NCBI RefSeq assembly: GCF_000771745.2
Contig: NZ_JPSL02000035.1
Span: 1-64,000 of the forward strand
DNA from: Thermus filiformis
Lineage (GTDB): Bacteria; Deinococcota; Deinococci; Deinococcales; Thermaceae
DNA: 64,000 nt
Direction of reading: 5' to 3'
Shown: piece after piece, positions 57,159-64,000 of the stretch
How positions within the stretch are numbered: the first letter of the stretch is position 1
Layout of the letters: every line of letters begins with the position of its first letter
Notes under the pieces: model-generated
What the model was told of the DNA's origin: nothing
The model's database searches: none
The model's input: only the letters and a program-made list of their open reading frames with translations
Position numbers and translations under genes: made by a program

Positions 57159-57344
57159 TACCCCTTTCTGGCGTTTCCCTCACGTGCGCAGCCCCGTCAG
57201 GAGGCTTGGGAAAGGCTTTACCGGGGCCCCCGTCCCAGCGCAAGCTGGGACGGGGTGGTTTACCGGGGCCCCCAGCTTGGCATGGGCCAAGCTGGGGTGG
57301 TTTACCGGGGCCCCCATCCTGGCGCAAGCCAGGATGGGGTGGTA
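57159..57344 (-). repeat. Palindromic element copy 7, three modules plus tail, between yceI and uvsE
   Basis: The 186-bp element is flanked by TTA (57156-57158 and 57345-57347); the right one is the yceI stop codon (TAA on the minus strand). Minus-strand module order: ATCCTGGC/GCCAGGAT, AGCTTGGC/GCCAAGCT, GTCCCAGC/GCTGGGAC, then the 59-bp tail ending GAAAGGGGTA. All arms pair perfectly. Best-preserved copy. Confidence 0.93.
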
Positions 57345-57884
57345 TTAGCGCCTCCGGAGAAGGGCCTCGAGGAAAACCTCCACCCGGTCCGCCACCTCCA
57401 GGAAGAGGAAGCGGGGCCGCTCCAGGCCCCAGTCGGAGAAGCGGGTGGTGAAGCCGCCCACGAAGCGGAAGCCCTCGGGGGTGGGCTCCAGGCGGCCCTC
57501 GAGGCGGACCGGAAGCCGCTTTCCCGCCATCGCCAGCTCCCCCTCCACCACGAACCGGTCCCCCTGGGCGTAGGCCCTTTGGGGGTAGAGGCAGGCCCGG
57601 GGGAAGTCAGGGTAGCCGAGGATCTTCCAGGACTTCTCGTCCCGCTCCCGGTTCCCCGAGTCCCAGGCCTTCTGCTCCAGGCAGACCTCCCCGGAGGCCC
57701 GCTCCCCGTCCCAGACCACCTGGCCCCGGGGGGTGGGGTTCTTCCCCTCCCAGCTGCCCAAGGGGTAAAAGCCCCGGTAGCGGGCCACCCCCTCCACCCC
57801 GTAGGGGGTCTGGGCCAGGGCGGCCCCCAGGAGGACTAGGGTCAGGAAGACCAGGTGCACCATCTTCCGAATGCCTTCCCTCAT
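57345..57884 (-). CDS. Secreted YceI-family protein
   Basis: A 179-residue lipocalin-like protein of the YceI family, which binds isoprenoid quinone-like lipids. The signal peptide (HLVFLTLVLLGAALAQ) is followed by a beta-barrel with typical segments ERDEKSWKILGYPDFPRACL and GFTTRFSDWGLERPRFLFLE. ATG 57884 overlaps the flavin reductase stop (ATGA), which fixes the start. Its TAA is also the target duplication of element copy 7. Fits a periplasmic isoprenoid carrier near pigment genes. Confidence 0.88.
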   Translation of the reverse strand: MREGIRKMVHLVFLTLVLLGAALAQTPYGVEGVARYRGFYPLGSWEGKNPTPRGQVVWDGERASGEVCLEQKAWDSGNRERDEKSWKILGYPDFPRACLYPQRAYAQGDRFVVEGELAMAGKRLPVRLEGRLEPTPEGFRFVGGFTTRFSDWGLERPRFLFLEVADRVEVFLEALLRRR

Positions 57885-58372
57885 CTTCCGAACCTCCACG
57901 TCTCCCCTATGGTGGCGAAGTTCCTCAGGCCCAGGAAGAGGATGGGCCGCCTCCGGGCCTCGGGGCTTCCCTCCGCGTGGATCACCTCTCCTAGGAAGAG
58001 GGCGTGGTCCCCGTCCGTGGGCCATTCCTGCGTTTTCAGCTCAAAGACGGCCAGGGCCTTGGCCGGAACCCGGGTGCGCTCTAGCTTGCAGGCCGGGCGG
58101 AGCTCCACCCCGAGCCGGGCGGCCTTGGAGCCCTTCCGCCCCGTCAGGTAGCCCGCCCGCACCACCCAGGCCCGCTCCTCCCAGGGGAGGAAGCAGAGGG
58201 CAGCCTCCCCCAGCTCCCGGAGGAGCCCCAGGCTGTAGTTTTGCCGGTCCACCGCCAGGAGGAAGCGGAAGGGGCTCTTGGAGACCGGGGTCCACCAGGC
58301 CATGGGGAAGAAGTTCTCCCCCACGGCCAGGAGGGCCAGGTGCATGGGGTAGAAGAGGCTCGTATACCTCAC
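57881..58372 (-). CDS. Flavin reductase-like FMN-binding protein
   Basis: A 163-residue split-barrel protein of the flavin reductase family (MAWWTPVSKSPFRFLLAVDR, then ALCFLPWEERAWVVRAGYLTG). It probably binds FMN and may supply reduced flavin; the partner is unknown. Start GTG 58372 overlaps the SDR stop (GTGA); no ATG fits. It is the third gene in the five-gene unit. Confidence 0.85.
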   Translation of the reverse strand: MRYTSLFYPMHLALLAVGENFFPMAWWTPVSKSPFRFLLAVDRQNYSLGLLRELGEAALCFLPWEERAWVVRAGYLTGRKGSKAARLGVELRPACKLERTRVPAKALAVFELKTQEWPTDGDHALFLGEVIHAEGSPEARRRPILFLGLRNFATIGETWRFGR

Positions 58373-58989
58373 AAGGCGACCTCCTCCGCCTCGCCCAGGG
58401 CCGCCTCCAGCACCTTCCGGGCCGCCTCCTCCGGGGCCAGGGCGCCCCGGGGCGGCCCGCCCAGGGGGGCCCAAAGGGGGGTGGCCACCGCGGGGAGGCG
58501 CACCAGGACCAGGCGCACCCCCTCCTTGCGGAGCTCCTTCCGGGCCACCTCCAGGTAGGCCTCGAGGGCGGCCTTGGCGGCGGCGTAGGCCCCGAAGCCC
58601 GGCACCCGCACATAGGCCGGGTAGGCCCCGAAGAAGACGGCCCGCCCCCCCTGGTTGAAGCGGGCGTGCTTCAGGACGTGGGCCGCGGTGAGGAAGTGGG
58701 CGGAAAGCATCCCCTCCAAAAGGTCCCGCCCCGCCTCCCGCACCGGGGCCCGCCCCGCCATGCCCACCGCGTGGAAGAGGAGGTCCACGGGGCCTGCCTC
58801 CTCCAGGAGGGCCTTCGCCTCCAGCTCGTCCGAAAGGTCACCCGGAAGGGGCCTTCCCCCCACCTCCTGGGCCAGGTCGCGGAGGGCCTCCGGCCTCCTT
58901 CCCCCCAGGAGGAGTTCGCCTTGTCCCTTTAGGGCCCGGGCCAGGGCCTGGCCCAGCCCGCCTGTGGCTCCCAGGATGAGGGCGCGCAT
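58369..58989 (-). CDS. Short-chain dehydrogenase/reductase
   Basis: A 206-residue classical-type SDR with an N-terminal cofactor motif LILGATGGLGQALARAL and the catalytic YAAAK in FGAYAAAKAALEAYL. It is shorter than the usual 250 residues. The arginines after the motif (GGRRPEAL) suggest NADPH. Substrate unknown. It follows the DUF2867 protein by 9 bp and overlaps the flavin reductase gene. Confidence 0.88.
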   Translation of the reverse strand: MRALILGATGGLGQALARALKGQGELLLGGRRPEALRDLAQEVGGRPLPGDLSDELEAKALLEEAGPVDLLFHAVGMAGRAPVREAGRDLLEGMLSAHFLTAAHVLKHARFNQGGRAVFFGAYPAYVRVPGFGAYAAAKAALEAYLEVARKELRKEGVRLVLVRLPAVATPLWAPLGGPPRGALAPEEAARKVLEAALGEAEEVAL

Positions 58990-58998
58990 ACGCCCACC

Positions 58999-60450
58999 CT
59001 AGGGCCTTGCGGGGGGGGCGGTGTGTGGCCCGGCCCCCAAAGCCTCCCGGCGGATTGCCCCCACCAGGTCGCTGAAGATCCGGCGGTGGAAGGGGTAGAG
59101 GAGCCACCAGTAGAGGAAGCCGGTAAGCCCCCGGGGGGCGAAGTAGGCGGTCTGGACCAGGCGGCACTCCCCCTCCTCCTCCAGGAGGCGCCACTCCAGC
59201 CAGGCCTCGCCGGGAAGGCGCATCTCCGCCCGCAGCCGGAGGAGGCGGGGAGGGTCTAGGGCCTCCACCCGCCAGAAGTCCACCGCCTCCCCCGGGAGGA
59301 GCTCCGTGGGGTGGCGCCGTCCCCGCCGGAGGCCGGGCCCGCCCAGGAGCCGGTCCAGAAGCCCCCGGAGCCACCAGGCCCAGCCCCAGACCAGCCAGCC
59401 CCTGTCCCCACCCAGGGAGGCCAGGACCCGGAAGACCGCCTCCGGCGGGGCCTCCACCCGGAGGGTCCGCACCTCCCGGATCATCCCTTCCCGGTCCTCG
59501 AGGAGGTACCCAGGGCCGAAAAGCGCCCCCGACCAGCGGGTCTCCACCTCCCCCAGGGCCAGCCGCTCCAGGGCCAGGGCCACCGCCTTCTCGTAGGGGA
59601 TGGGGTCCACCTCGGGGAAGAGGGCCCGGGCGCGGGCGGTGTCCGCCACCAGGGGGTGGAGGATCCCCTCCACCAGGGGGACGGCTAGGCGGTTGGGGAT
59701 GGGGGTGACCAGGCCCACCCAGAGGGCGGCGAGCCGGGGGGCCAGGACGGGGACGGGGAGGATGACCCGCTTAAGCCCCCGCAGCCGGGCGTAGGTCTCC
59801 ATCATGGCCTTGAAGGAGAGGGGCTCCGCCCCCACCTCCACCACCCCCTGGGGCCCCTTCTCCAGGGCCAGGAGGAGGTAGGCCAGGACGTCCCGAATGG
59901 CGATGGGACAGACGGGGTTCAGCACCCAGCGGGGGGCCACCATGACCGGGAGCCTTTCCGTGAGGTAGCGGACCATCTCAAAGCTGGCCGAGCCCGAGCC
60001 CACGATGGGCCCGGCCCGGAACTCCGTGGTGGGGAGGTGGGCCCGGAGGACCTCCCCCACCCGGGCCCGGCTCGCCAGGTGGAGGGAAGGTTTTGTCCCC
60101 TTGGGCAGGAGGCCCCCCAGGTAGACCACGTGCCCGACCCCTGCCTCCCGGGCCGCCCGGGCGAAGGCCTCCGCCTGGCGCTCCTCCGCCTTCTGGAAGT
60201 CCTTCTCCGAGAGCATGGCGTGGACCAGGTAGTAGGCGGCCTCCACCTCCTCCAGGGCCCGCCGGAGGGCCTCCGGGTCCTCCAGGCTTCCCCGGTGGAC
60301 CTCCACCCGGCCCGCCCAGGGGCGGCCCTCGAGGCGGGCCGGGTCCCGCACCAGAACCCGCACCGCGTGACCCCGCTCCAAGAGCCGGGGGACCAGCCTC
60401 CCCCCCACGTACCCCGTGGCCCCCGTCACCAGTACTCGCACCCCTCTCAT
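58999..60450 (-). CDS. SDR/DUF2867 two-domain protein
   Basis: A 483-residue protein joining an extended-SDR NAD-binding domain (about 1-300, VLVTGATGYVGGRLVPRLLE) to a C-terminal DUF2867 START-like domain (about 325-475, TRWSGALFGPGYLLEDREGM, FLYWWLLYPFHRRIF). This fusion is widespread in bacteria with photolyase genes, but its reaction is unknown. ATG 60450 (MRGVRVLVTGATG) is chosen. It is first in the five-gene unit; TATAAA at 60475-60480 (minus strand) is a likely -10. Confidence 0.85.
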   Translation of the reverse strand: MRGVRVLVTGATGYVGGRLVPRLLERGHAVRVLVRDPARLEGRPWAGRVEVHRGSLEDPEALRRALEEVEAAYYLVHAMLSEKDFQKAEERQAEAFARAAREAGVGHVVYLGGLLPKGTKPSLHLASRARVGEVLRAHLPTTEFRAGPIVGSGSASFEMVRYLTERLPVMVAPRWVLNPVCPIAIRDVLAYLLLALEKGPQGVVEVGAEPLSFKAMMETYARLRGLKRVILPVPVLAPRLAALWVGLVTPIPNRLAVPLVEGILHPLVADTARARALFPEVDPIPYEKAVALALERLALGEVETRWSGALFGPGYLLEDREGMIREVRTLRVEAPPEAVFRVLASLGGDRGWLVWGWAWWLRGLLDRLLGGPGLRRGRRHPTELLPGEAVDFWRVEALDPPRLLRLRAEMRLPGEAWLEWRLLEEEGECRLVQTAYFAPRGLTGFLYWWLLYPFHRRIFSDLVGAIRREALGAGPHTAPPARP

Positions 60451-60474
60451 CCTAGCCCCGGGGCCCAGGGGGCC

Positions 60475-60480
60475 TTTATA
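60475..60480 (-). promoter_or_regulatory. -10 box of the five-gene stress unit
   Basis: TATAAA on the minus strand, 24 nt before the start at 60450. The -35 is weak, and a CCTGG-GT-CCAGG dyad lies just upstream, so an activator such as LdrP may be required. Confidence 0.45.
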
Positions 60481-60526
60481 GCCTGGACCCAGGTGGCGCC
60501 TTCGGGCCTGGGGTAGCCTCCCCCCC

Positions 60527-61897
60527 GTGCGGGCGGTGGTGGTGGGCGCAGGCATCGGCGGCCTGGTGGCGGCAAGGGTCCTCCAGCGGGCGGGCCTGGA
60601 GGTGGTGGTCCTGGAGGCCCAGGCCTACCCTGGGGGGCTTTCCGCCCTCTTCCCCCACCGGGGGCACCGCTTTGAGGCCGGGGCCACCCTCCTCACCGGC
60701 CTGGCCCCGGGGGCCCCCCTGGACCTGGCCCTCCGGGCGGCGGGGGTCTCCCTCCCCCTGGAGCCCCTCCCCCCGGGCTTCCCCCTCCTGGAGGTCCTCC
60801 TGCCCGAGGGCCCCCTCCTCCGGCCCGTGGGCCGGCGGGAGGAGCGGGAGGCCCAGCGGGCCTTCTTCGGCCCTGGGGTCCTCCCCTTTTGGGACTGGCA
60901 GGAGGACCGGGCCCGGCGGCTTCTGGCCCTCGCCCCCCACCTCCCCTGGCCCCCGGAGCCCGGGGAGCTTCCCCGCCTCCTCGCCCTCCTCCCAAAGCTC
61001 CTTCCCCTCCTGCCCGACCTCCTCCTCAAGGCAGCCCACCGGGCCCCCAAAGACCCCCGCTTCCTGCGCTTCCTCGAGGCCCAGCTCCTCATCAGCGCCC
61101 AGGCGGGGCCGGAGGCCACCTACGCCCTCTACGCCGCCTTGGCCCTGGACCTCCCCCACCTGGGGGCGGCCCTCCCCGGGGGGGTGGGCCGGCTGGCCCA
61201 GGCCCTGGCCGAGGGGCTGGAGGTGCGCTACGGGGTCCGGGCCCTGCGCCTCCTCCACAAGGGGGGCAGGGCCTGGGGGGTGGAGGTGGCCCGGGGGCGG
61301 GAGCGGGGGGTGGTGGAGGGGGAGGTCTTCCTCCTAAACGTTCCCCCGGAGCCCCTCCTGGGCCGCTCTGAGCGCGTTCCCCGGGACGCCTGGGGGGCTT
61401 TCGTCCTCTACGGGGTCCTGCCCTTTTCCGTAGGCCCCCCCTACTACCGCCAAAACGCCCGGGAGCGCCCCTTCGCCTTCCTCTCCCTCCGCCCGGAGGG
61501 GCCGATGACCCTCTTCACCCTCTCCCTCCACACCCCCCTCGCCCCCTGGGAAGGGCTTTCCCAGGAGGCGTACCGGGCCCAGAAGGCCCGCTGGCAGGCC
61601 CTGGCCCTCCGCCTGGGGGAGGCCCTCCTCCCCGGCCTCGCCCAGGCCAGCCCCCTCTTCGCCGCCACCCCCAGGACCTACCGGCGCTATGTGGGCCGGG
61701 CCTGGGTGGGGGGGCACCCGGCCACCCACCCCTTCCGCTTCCCCCGGGTGCGCCTCCTGGCCAACGTCTTCCGGGTGGGGGAGGGGGTCTTCCCGGGCCA
61801 GGGGGTCCCGGCGGCGGCCCTTTCCGGCCTGAGGGCGGCCCGGCTGGTCCTAGAGGGCCTCGGCCTCCAGGAGGCCCAGCCTTCCCCGGACCTCTAG
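60527..61897 (+). CDS. CrtI/CrtO-like FAD-dependent oxidoreductase
   Basis: A 456-residue protein with the FAD-binding start VVVGAGIGGLVAARVLQRAG and the C-terminal FVRVGEGVFPGQGVPAAALSG-like signature, here NVFRVGEGVFPGQG. It belongs to the phytoene desaturase/carotenoid oxygenase superfamily but is shorter and distinct from the crtI at 46373. It may act on a carotenoid or another lipid. Start GTG 60527 has TAGCCT 7 nt upstream, a possible leaderless arrangement. Its 3' end overlaps the convergent methyltransferase by 48 bp. Confidence 0.82.
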   Translation: MRAVVVGAGIGGLVAARVLQRAGLEVVVLEAQAYPGGLSALFPHRGHRFEAGATLLTGLAPGAPLDLALRAAGVSLPLEPLPPGFPLLEVLLPEGPLLRPVGRREEREAQRAFFGPGVLPFWDWQEDRARRLLALAPHLPWPPEPGELPRLLALLPKLLPLLPDLLLKAAHRAPKDPRFLRFLEAQLLISAQAGPEATYALYAALALDLPHLGAALPGGVGRLAQALAEGLEVRYGVRALRLLHKGGRAWGVEVARGRERGVVEGEVFLLNVPPEPLLGRSERVPRDAWGAFVLYGVLPFSVGPPYYRQNARERPFAFLSLRPEGPMTLFTLSLHTPLAPWEGLSQEAYRAQKARWQALALRLGEALLPGLAQASPLFAATPRTYRRYVGRAWVGGHPATHPFRFPRVRLLANVFRVGEGVFPGQGVPAAALSGLRAARLVLEGLGLQEAQPSPDL

Positions 61898-62557
61898 CCT
61901 CACCCGGAAGCCCGCCTCCTCCAGGACCCTCTTCGCCTCCTCCTCCCGGGGCCGCCAGAGGCCGAGGCCGGGCCCCGGCCCCAGGAGAAGCATCCCGAAA
62001 AGCCTCCCCCCCGGCCTCAGCACCCTCCGCGCCTCCCGGGCGGCTTGGGAGGGGTCCAGGAACTCGTTCCAGGTGGGGCCGATGGCCACCCCGCTCAGGC
62101 TTCCCTTCCGGAAGGGGAGGGCCTCCCCGTGCCCCAGGAGGTAGGCCCCGGGCCGCCTCCTTTGGGCCACCCGGAGGAAGGCCAAGGAGGGGTCCAGCCC
62201 CACCGCCCTTTCCCCCAGGGCCTCCCGGTAGAGGCCGGTCCCCGTGCCCACGTCCAGGAAGGGGCCGCCCGTGGGCCCAAGCCAGGCCAAAAGGCGCGCA
62301 AGCTCCTCCTCCAGGGAAAGCCCCCCCAGGATACATGGGGCCCTTCGCCGCCAGAGGTCGTAGAGCCAGGCCACGGGGGGAAGGGCGTTCACAAGGCGCA
62401 GGTGGGGCCTTTCCCGGAAGGCCCTGAGGTCCAAGAAGCCCTCCCGAAAAGGGTAGGGCCCGCAGGCGGGGCAGGTGGCCCCCTCCAGGGGGGCATGGCA
62501 GCGGGGGCAGGCGAGGAGGGGGGAGAGCCAGGGGGGGATTGGGGAAGGGGAGTTCAT
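61850..62557 (-). CDS. Zinc-ribbon methyltransferase
   Basis: A 235-residue protein with an N-terminal zinc ribbon (CPRCHAPLEGATCPACG, about 17-33) and a class I SAM-dependent methyltransferase domain (about 75-235: FLDVGTGTGLYREALGERAV, GLDPSLAFL). Substrate unknown; related proteins include RlmA-like and small-molecule methyltransferases. ATG 62557 (MNSPSPIPPWLSP) is preferred; the frame extends upstream only through a palindromic element tail. It is convergent with the CrtI-like gene. Confidence 0.8.
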   Translation of the reverse strand: MNSPSPIPPWLSPLLACPRCHAPLEGATCPACGPYPFREGFLDLRAFRERPHLRLVNALPPVAWLYDLWRRRAPCILGGLSLEEELARLLAWLGPTGGPFLDVGTGTGLYREALGERAVGLDPSLAFLRVAQRRRPGAYLLGHGEALPFRKGSLSGVAIGPTWNEFLDPSQAAREARRVLRPGGRLFGMLLLGPGPGLGLWRPREEEAKRVLEEAGFRVRLEVRGRLGLLEAEAL

Positions 62558-62649
62558 TTTCTTCCGTTTCGCATACGCGGCTCCGTCAAGAGCTTTTGGG
62601 AAAGGTTTTACCGGGGCCCCCATCCTGGCGCGGGGCCTGGATGGGGTGG
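62558..62649 (-). repeat. Palindromic element copy 8, one module plus worn tail, at the methyltransferase start
   Basis: On the minus strand: CCACCCC, arms ATCCAGGC/GCCAGGAT (one mismatch), GGGGGCCCCGGTAAA, then the tail TTTCCCAAAAGCTCTTGACGG and TATGCGAAACGG. The tail end merges with the start codon region (AAAATGAAC) and the head with a terminator; the flanking duplications are not recognisable. Confidence 0.75.
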
Positions 62650-62674
62650 AAAAACCCCCCGCCCAGGCGGGGGG
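62650..62674 (-). terminator. Terminator of the DUF4397 gene
   Basis: On the minus strand GCCCCCCGCC-TGG-GCGGGGGGTTTTT, about 20 bp after the stop. Confidence 0.9.
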
Positions 62675-62694
62675 CTAGCCAAGCCAGGCTGAGG

Positions 62695-63357
62695 CTAGCG
62701 GTTCCCTCCCAGGACGGTGGCGTCCACCACGGCCACCACGGTGAGGGTGCCTTCTTTGACGCTCCCCACGGCGAAGACGGTGTAGACCTTCCCCCCTTCC
62801 AGCCGCACCCCAGGGAGGGGGAGGGCCACGGTGTCCGTCCCCGCCACGCGGACCTCGAGGTCATACGTCCCCTCGGGCACCGCCAAATACCCCGAGGCTC
62901 GGGGGAAGGGCAGGTTGCCGAAGAGGACGGGGCCCCCCTTCACGGCCACGTCCACCGCCGGGGCGTCGGGGGAGGTGTGGACCACCCGGATGCGGGCGTA
63001 GCCCGCCCGGGGGAAGAAGCCCGCCAGCCCGTCCGTGTAGACCTGGGGCCGGATCCCAGAGAGGAAGCCCGTGGCGGCCACGGTGTAGTAGACCCCCTCC
63101 TTCAGGTCCAAGGTGGCGTCTATGACCACGGGGCCCATCTGGCCCGCGGGCACCACCTGGACCCGGACCGTGCCCGTAGGCAGGCCCAGGTAGGGGGTGA
63201 CCTCCTTGAAGGCCAGGTTGGTGATCGCCCGCTGGCCGTTCACCAGCACGTCCACCGCCGGGGCGTCCGGCGAGAGGTGGGCCACCCGGACCATCGCCCC
63301 CTGGGCCAGGGCCAGGGCGCCTGCTAAAACCAAAAAGAGAGACAGGAGCTTTTTCAT
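62695..63357 (-). CDS. Secreted protein with two DUF4397 repeats
   Basis: A 220-residue exported protein. The signal peptide is MKKLLSLFLVLAGALALAQG. Two similar beta-rich repeats follow: RVAHLSPDAPAVDVLVNGQR (about 24-43) and RVVHTSPDAPAVDVAVKGG (about 123-141), each followed by a Y-T-V-A-type strand. DUF4397 proteins are envelope or surface proteins of unknown role. A good ribosome site GGAGG is 8 nt upstream of the ATG. It is followed by a strong terminator. Confidence 0.88.
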   Translation of the reverse strand: MKKLLSLFLVLAGALALAQGAMVRVAHLSPDAPAVDVLVNGQRAITNLAFKEVTPYLGLPTGTVRVQVVPAGQMGPVVIDATLDLKEGVYYTVAATGFLSGIRPQVYTDGLAGFFPRAGYARIRVVHTSPDAPAVDVAVKGGPVLFGNLPFPRASGYLAVPEGTYDLEVRVAGTDTVALPLPGVRLEGGKVYTVFAVGSVKEGTLTVVAVVDATVLGGNR

Positions 63358-63454
63358 CTTTCTACCTCCAGGCCCTCAGTATGGGGCCGGAGGGTTTGTA
63401 CAACCTTTGTCCAACCTACAGAGTCCAAAGCCCCGGGGCGGGGCAGGGTCATGA

Positions 63455-63488
63455 CTCCCATCCTGGCTTGCGCCAGGATGGGGTGGTA
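63455..63488 (-). repeat. Palindromic element copy 9, single-module remnant, at a stop codon
   Basis: CCCATCCTGGC-TTGC-GCCAGGATGGGGTGGTA, ending directly at the stop codon (TTA 63489-63491 on the plus strand) of the molybdopterin gene. The left terminus is lost. Confidence 0.8.
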
Positions 63489-64000
63489 TTAGAGGGGCAG
63501 GAGGTTCACCCGGGTCTCGTAGAAGACCACGCTACCCCCCACCACGTCGGTGAGGGCGGTGTCCTTCAGGTAGGGGTCCAGCCGCATGGCGGCGTTGGCG
63601 TGGACCCCTCGAGCCCGCCGGGGGTCCCCCTTGACCACCTGGCCGTTGATCACCAGGTCGCTGGCCCCGTAGGCCCAGTGGCCGTAGCCCAGGCAGAAGG
63701 CCACGCACCCCGGCCTGAGCCCCTGGACCACCTTCACCCGGCCGGCCATGGGCTTCTTGCCGAAGGGGCCCAGGTCCCACTCCCCCTTGGGGTTGGTGGC
63801 CGAGACCACCTTCACCCACTGCCCGTCCTTCAGGCCGAGCCGCTGGGCGTCCGAGGCGTTCACCAGGATCTCGTTCTCGGGCTTGATGGACAGGAGCCAG
63901 TAGTTGCTGACGGTGCGGCTCTTGGTCTGGAGGATGTCGCGGTGGGTCAGGAGGGTGAAGGCGTGGCCCAGGTCCCGCAGGGGCCGGCCCAGGACGTCCT
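63489..64000 (-). CDS. Molybdopterin oxidoreductase, C-terminal part (runs off the window)
   Basis: The minus strand is open from the window edge to TAA at 63491. The 170 visible residues include TLLTHRDILQTKSRTVSNYW, ENEILVNASDAQRLGLKDGQ, GRVKVVQGLRPGCVAFCLGY and a final HANAAMRLDPYLKD. This is the molybdopterin-dinucleotide-binding C-terminal domain of DMSO-reductase-family enzymes of the polysulfide/thiosulfate/tetrathionate reductase branch. The catalytic domain lies outside, so the substrate cannot be set. The GTG at 63863 is not the true start. Confidence 0.85.
   Translation of the reverse strand, partial: DVLGRPLRDLGHAFTLLTHRDILQTKSRTVSNYWLLSIKPENEILVNASDAQRLGLKDGQWVKVVSATNPKGEWDLGPFGKKPMAGRVKVVQGLRPGCVAFCLGYGHWAYGASDLVINGQVVKGDPRRARGVHANAAMRLDPYLKDTALTDVVGGSVVFYETRVNLLPL

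Noticed and set aside
62558-62623. 22-residue upstream extension of the methyltransferase
   Set aside because: It is the translated tail of element copy 8. Unlike rnpA and the glycosyltransferase, a good start exists after it.

Overview
The window is high-GC DNA from a Thermus species. The evidence is the near-Thermus character of almost every protein: a GH42 beta-galactosidase with the metal-site cysteines of the Thermus A4 enzyme, CYP175A1, LitR/LdrP, and rpmH nested inside rnpA. Promoters with the -10 box only 6-7 nt before the start codon (leaderless mRNAs) and Thermus-type CRISPR-like repeats agree. In T. thermophilus the carotenoid, photolyase and arsenite-oxidase genes sit on the megaplasmid while ftsY, gltX, rnpA and the liv genes are chromosomal; here all lie in one 64-kb stretch, so the replicon is organised differently or the assembly joins both.

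Layout. 1-259: edge of an ISAs1-type insertion sequence that has cut off the 3' end of a sugar ABC permease gene. 264-7762: galactoside/glycerol operon (GH42 beta-galactosidase, GH36 alpha-galactosidase, galT, glpK, glpD). 7986-14663: M24-like protein, oligoendopeptidase F, RNB ribonuclease, isocitrate dehydrogenase, YbjN-like secreted protein. 14715-16549: tRNA-Met followed by an intact IS1634-type element. 16738-23870: dodecin, acyl-CoA ligase, MBL hydrolase, phosphohexomutase, UvrD-type helicase, an unrecognised gene. 23875-32892: BdbC/DsbB, FtsY, small outer-membrane protein, GltX, LptB, DUF3084 protein, then the membrane-insertion cluster prmC-jag-yidC-yidD-rnpA/rpmH. 33039-39765: branched-chain amino-acid ABC transporter (livGHMKF) with an embedded acyl-CoA synthetase, then tRNA-Val. 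39922-41218: gene-poor tract with a collapsed CRISPR-like locus without cas genes, a heptamer array and an arsR gene. 41219-44299: arsenite oxidase aioBA. 45333-55335: carotenoid/light cluster (idi, crtI, glycosyltransferase, acyltransferase, lycopene cyclase, CYP175A1, photolyase, crtB; divergent litR-ldrP). 55430-62557: probable light/oxidative-stress genes (SDR proteins, UV endonuclease, YceI, flavin reductase, CrtI-like oxidoreductase, methyltransferase). 62695-64000: DUF4397 protein and the C-terminus of a molybdopterin oxidoreductase.

The most striking feature is not a gene. At least nine copies of a modular palindromic element are scattered through the window. Full copies read (3-bp TNA duplication)-TACC...GGTA-(TNA). 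They contain one to three 42-bp hairpin modules whose 8-bp arms differ between modules but always change in compensating pairs, plus a conserved tail of about 59 bp. Six copies abut a stop codon (glpK, glpD, rpmH, ldrP, yceI and the 3'-most molybdopterin gene). One sits in frame inside the carotenoid glycosyltransferase (63 added codons). One sits directly after the rpmH stop and is read through in frame by the overlapping rnpA, so that it forms the N-terminal extension of RnpA. The lengths including the duplication (84, 147, 189, 189 bp) are all multiples of three, and the module is 14 codons long. This resembles Rickettsia palindromic elements in behaviour. I know of no description of it in Thermus, but I could not search.

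How the genes work together: galactosides are hydrolysed and passed through GalT; glycerol is phosphorylated and oxidised; LitR (B12 light sensor) and LdrP (cAMP-independent CRP) probably switch on carotenoid glycoside ester synthesis together with photolyase and UV endonuclease; ArsR probably controls arsenite oxidation.
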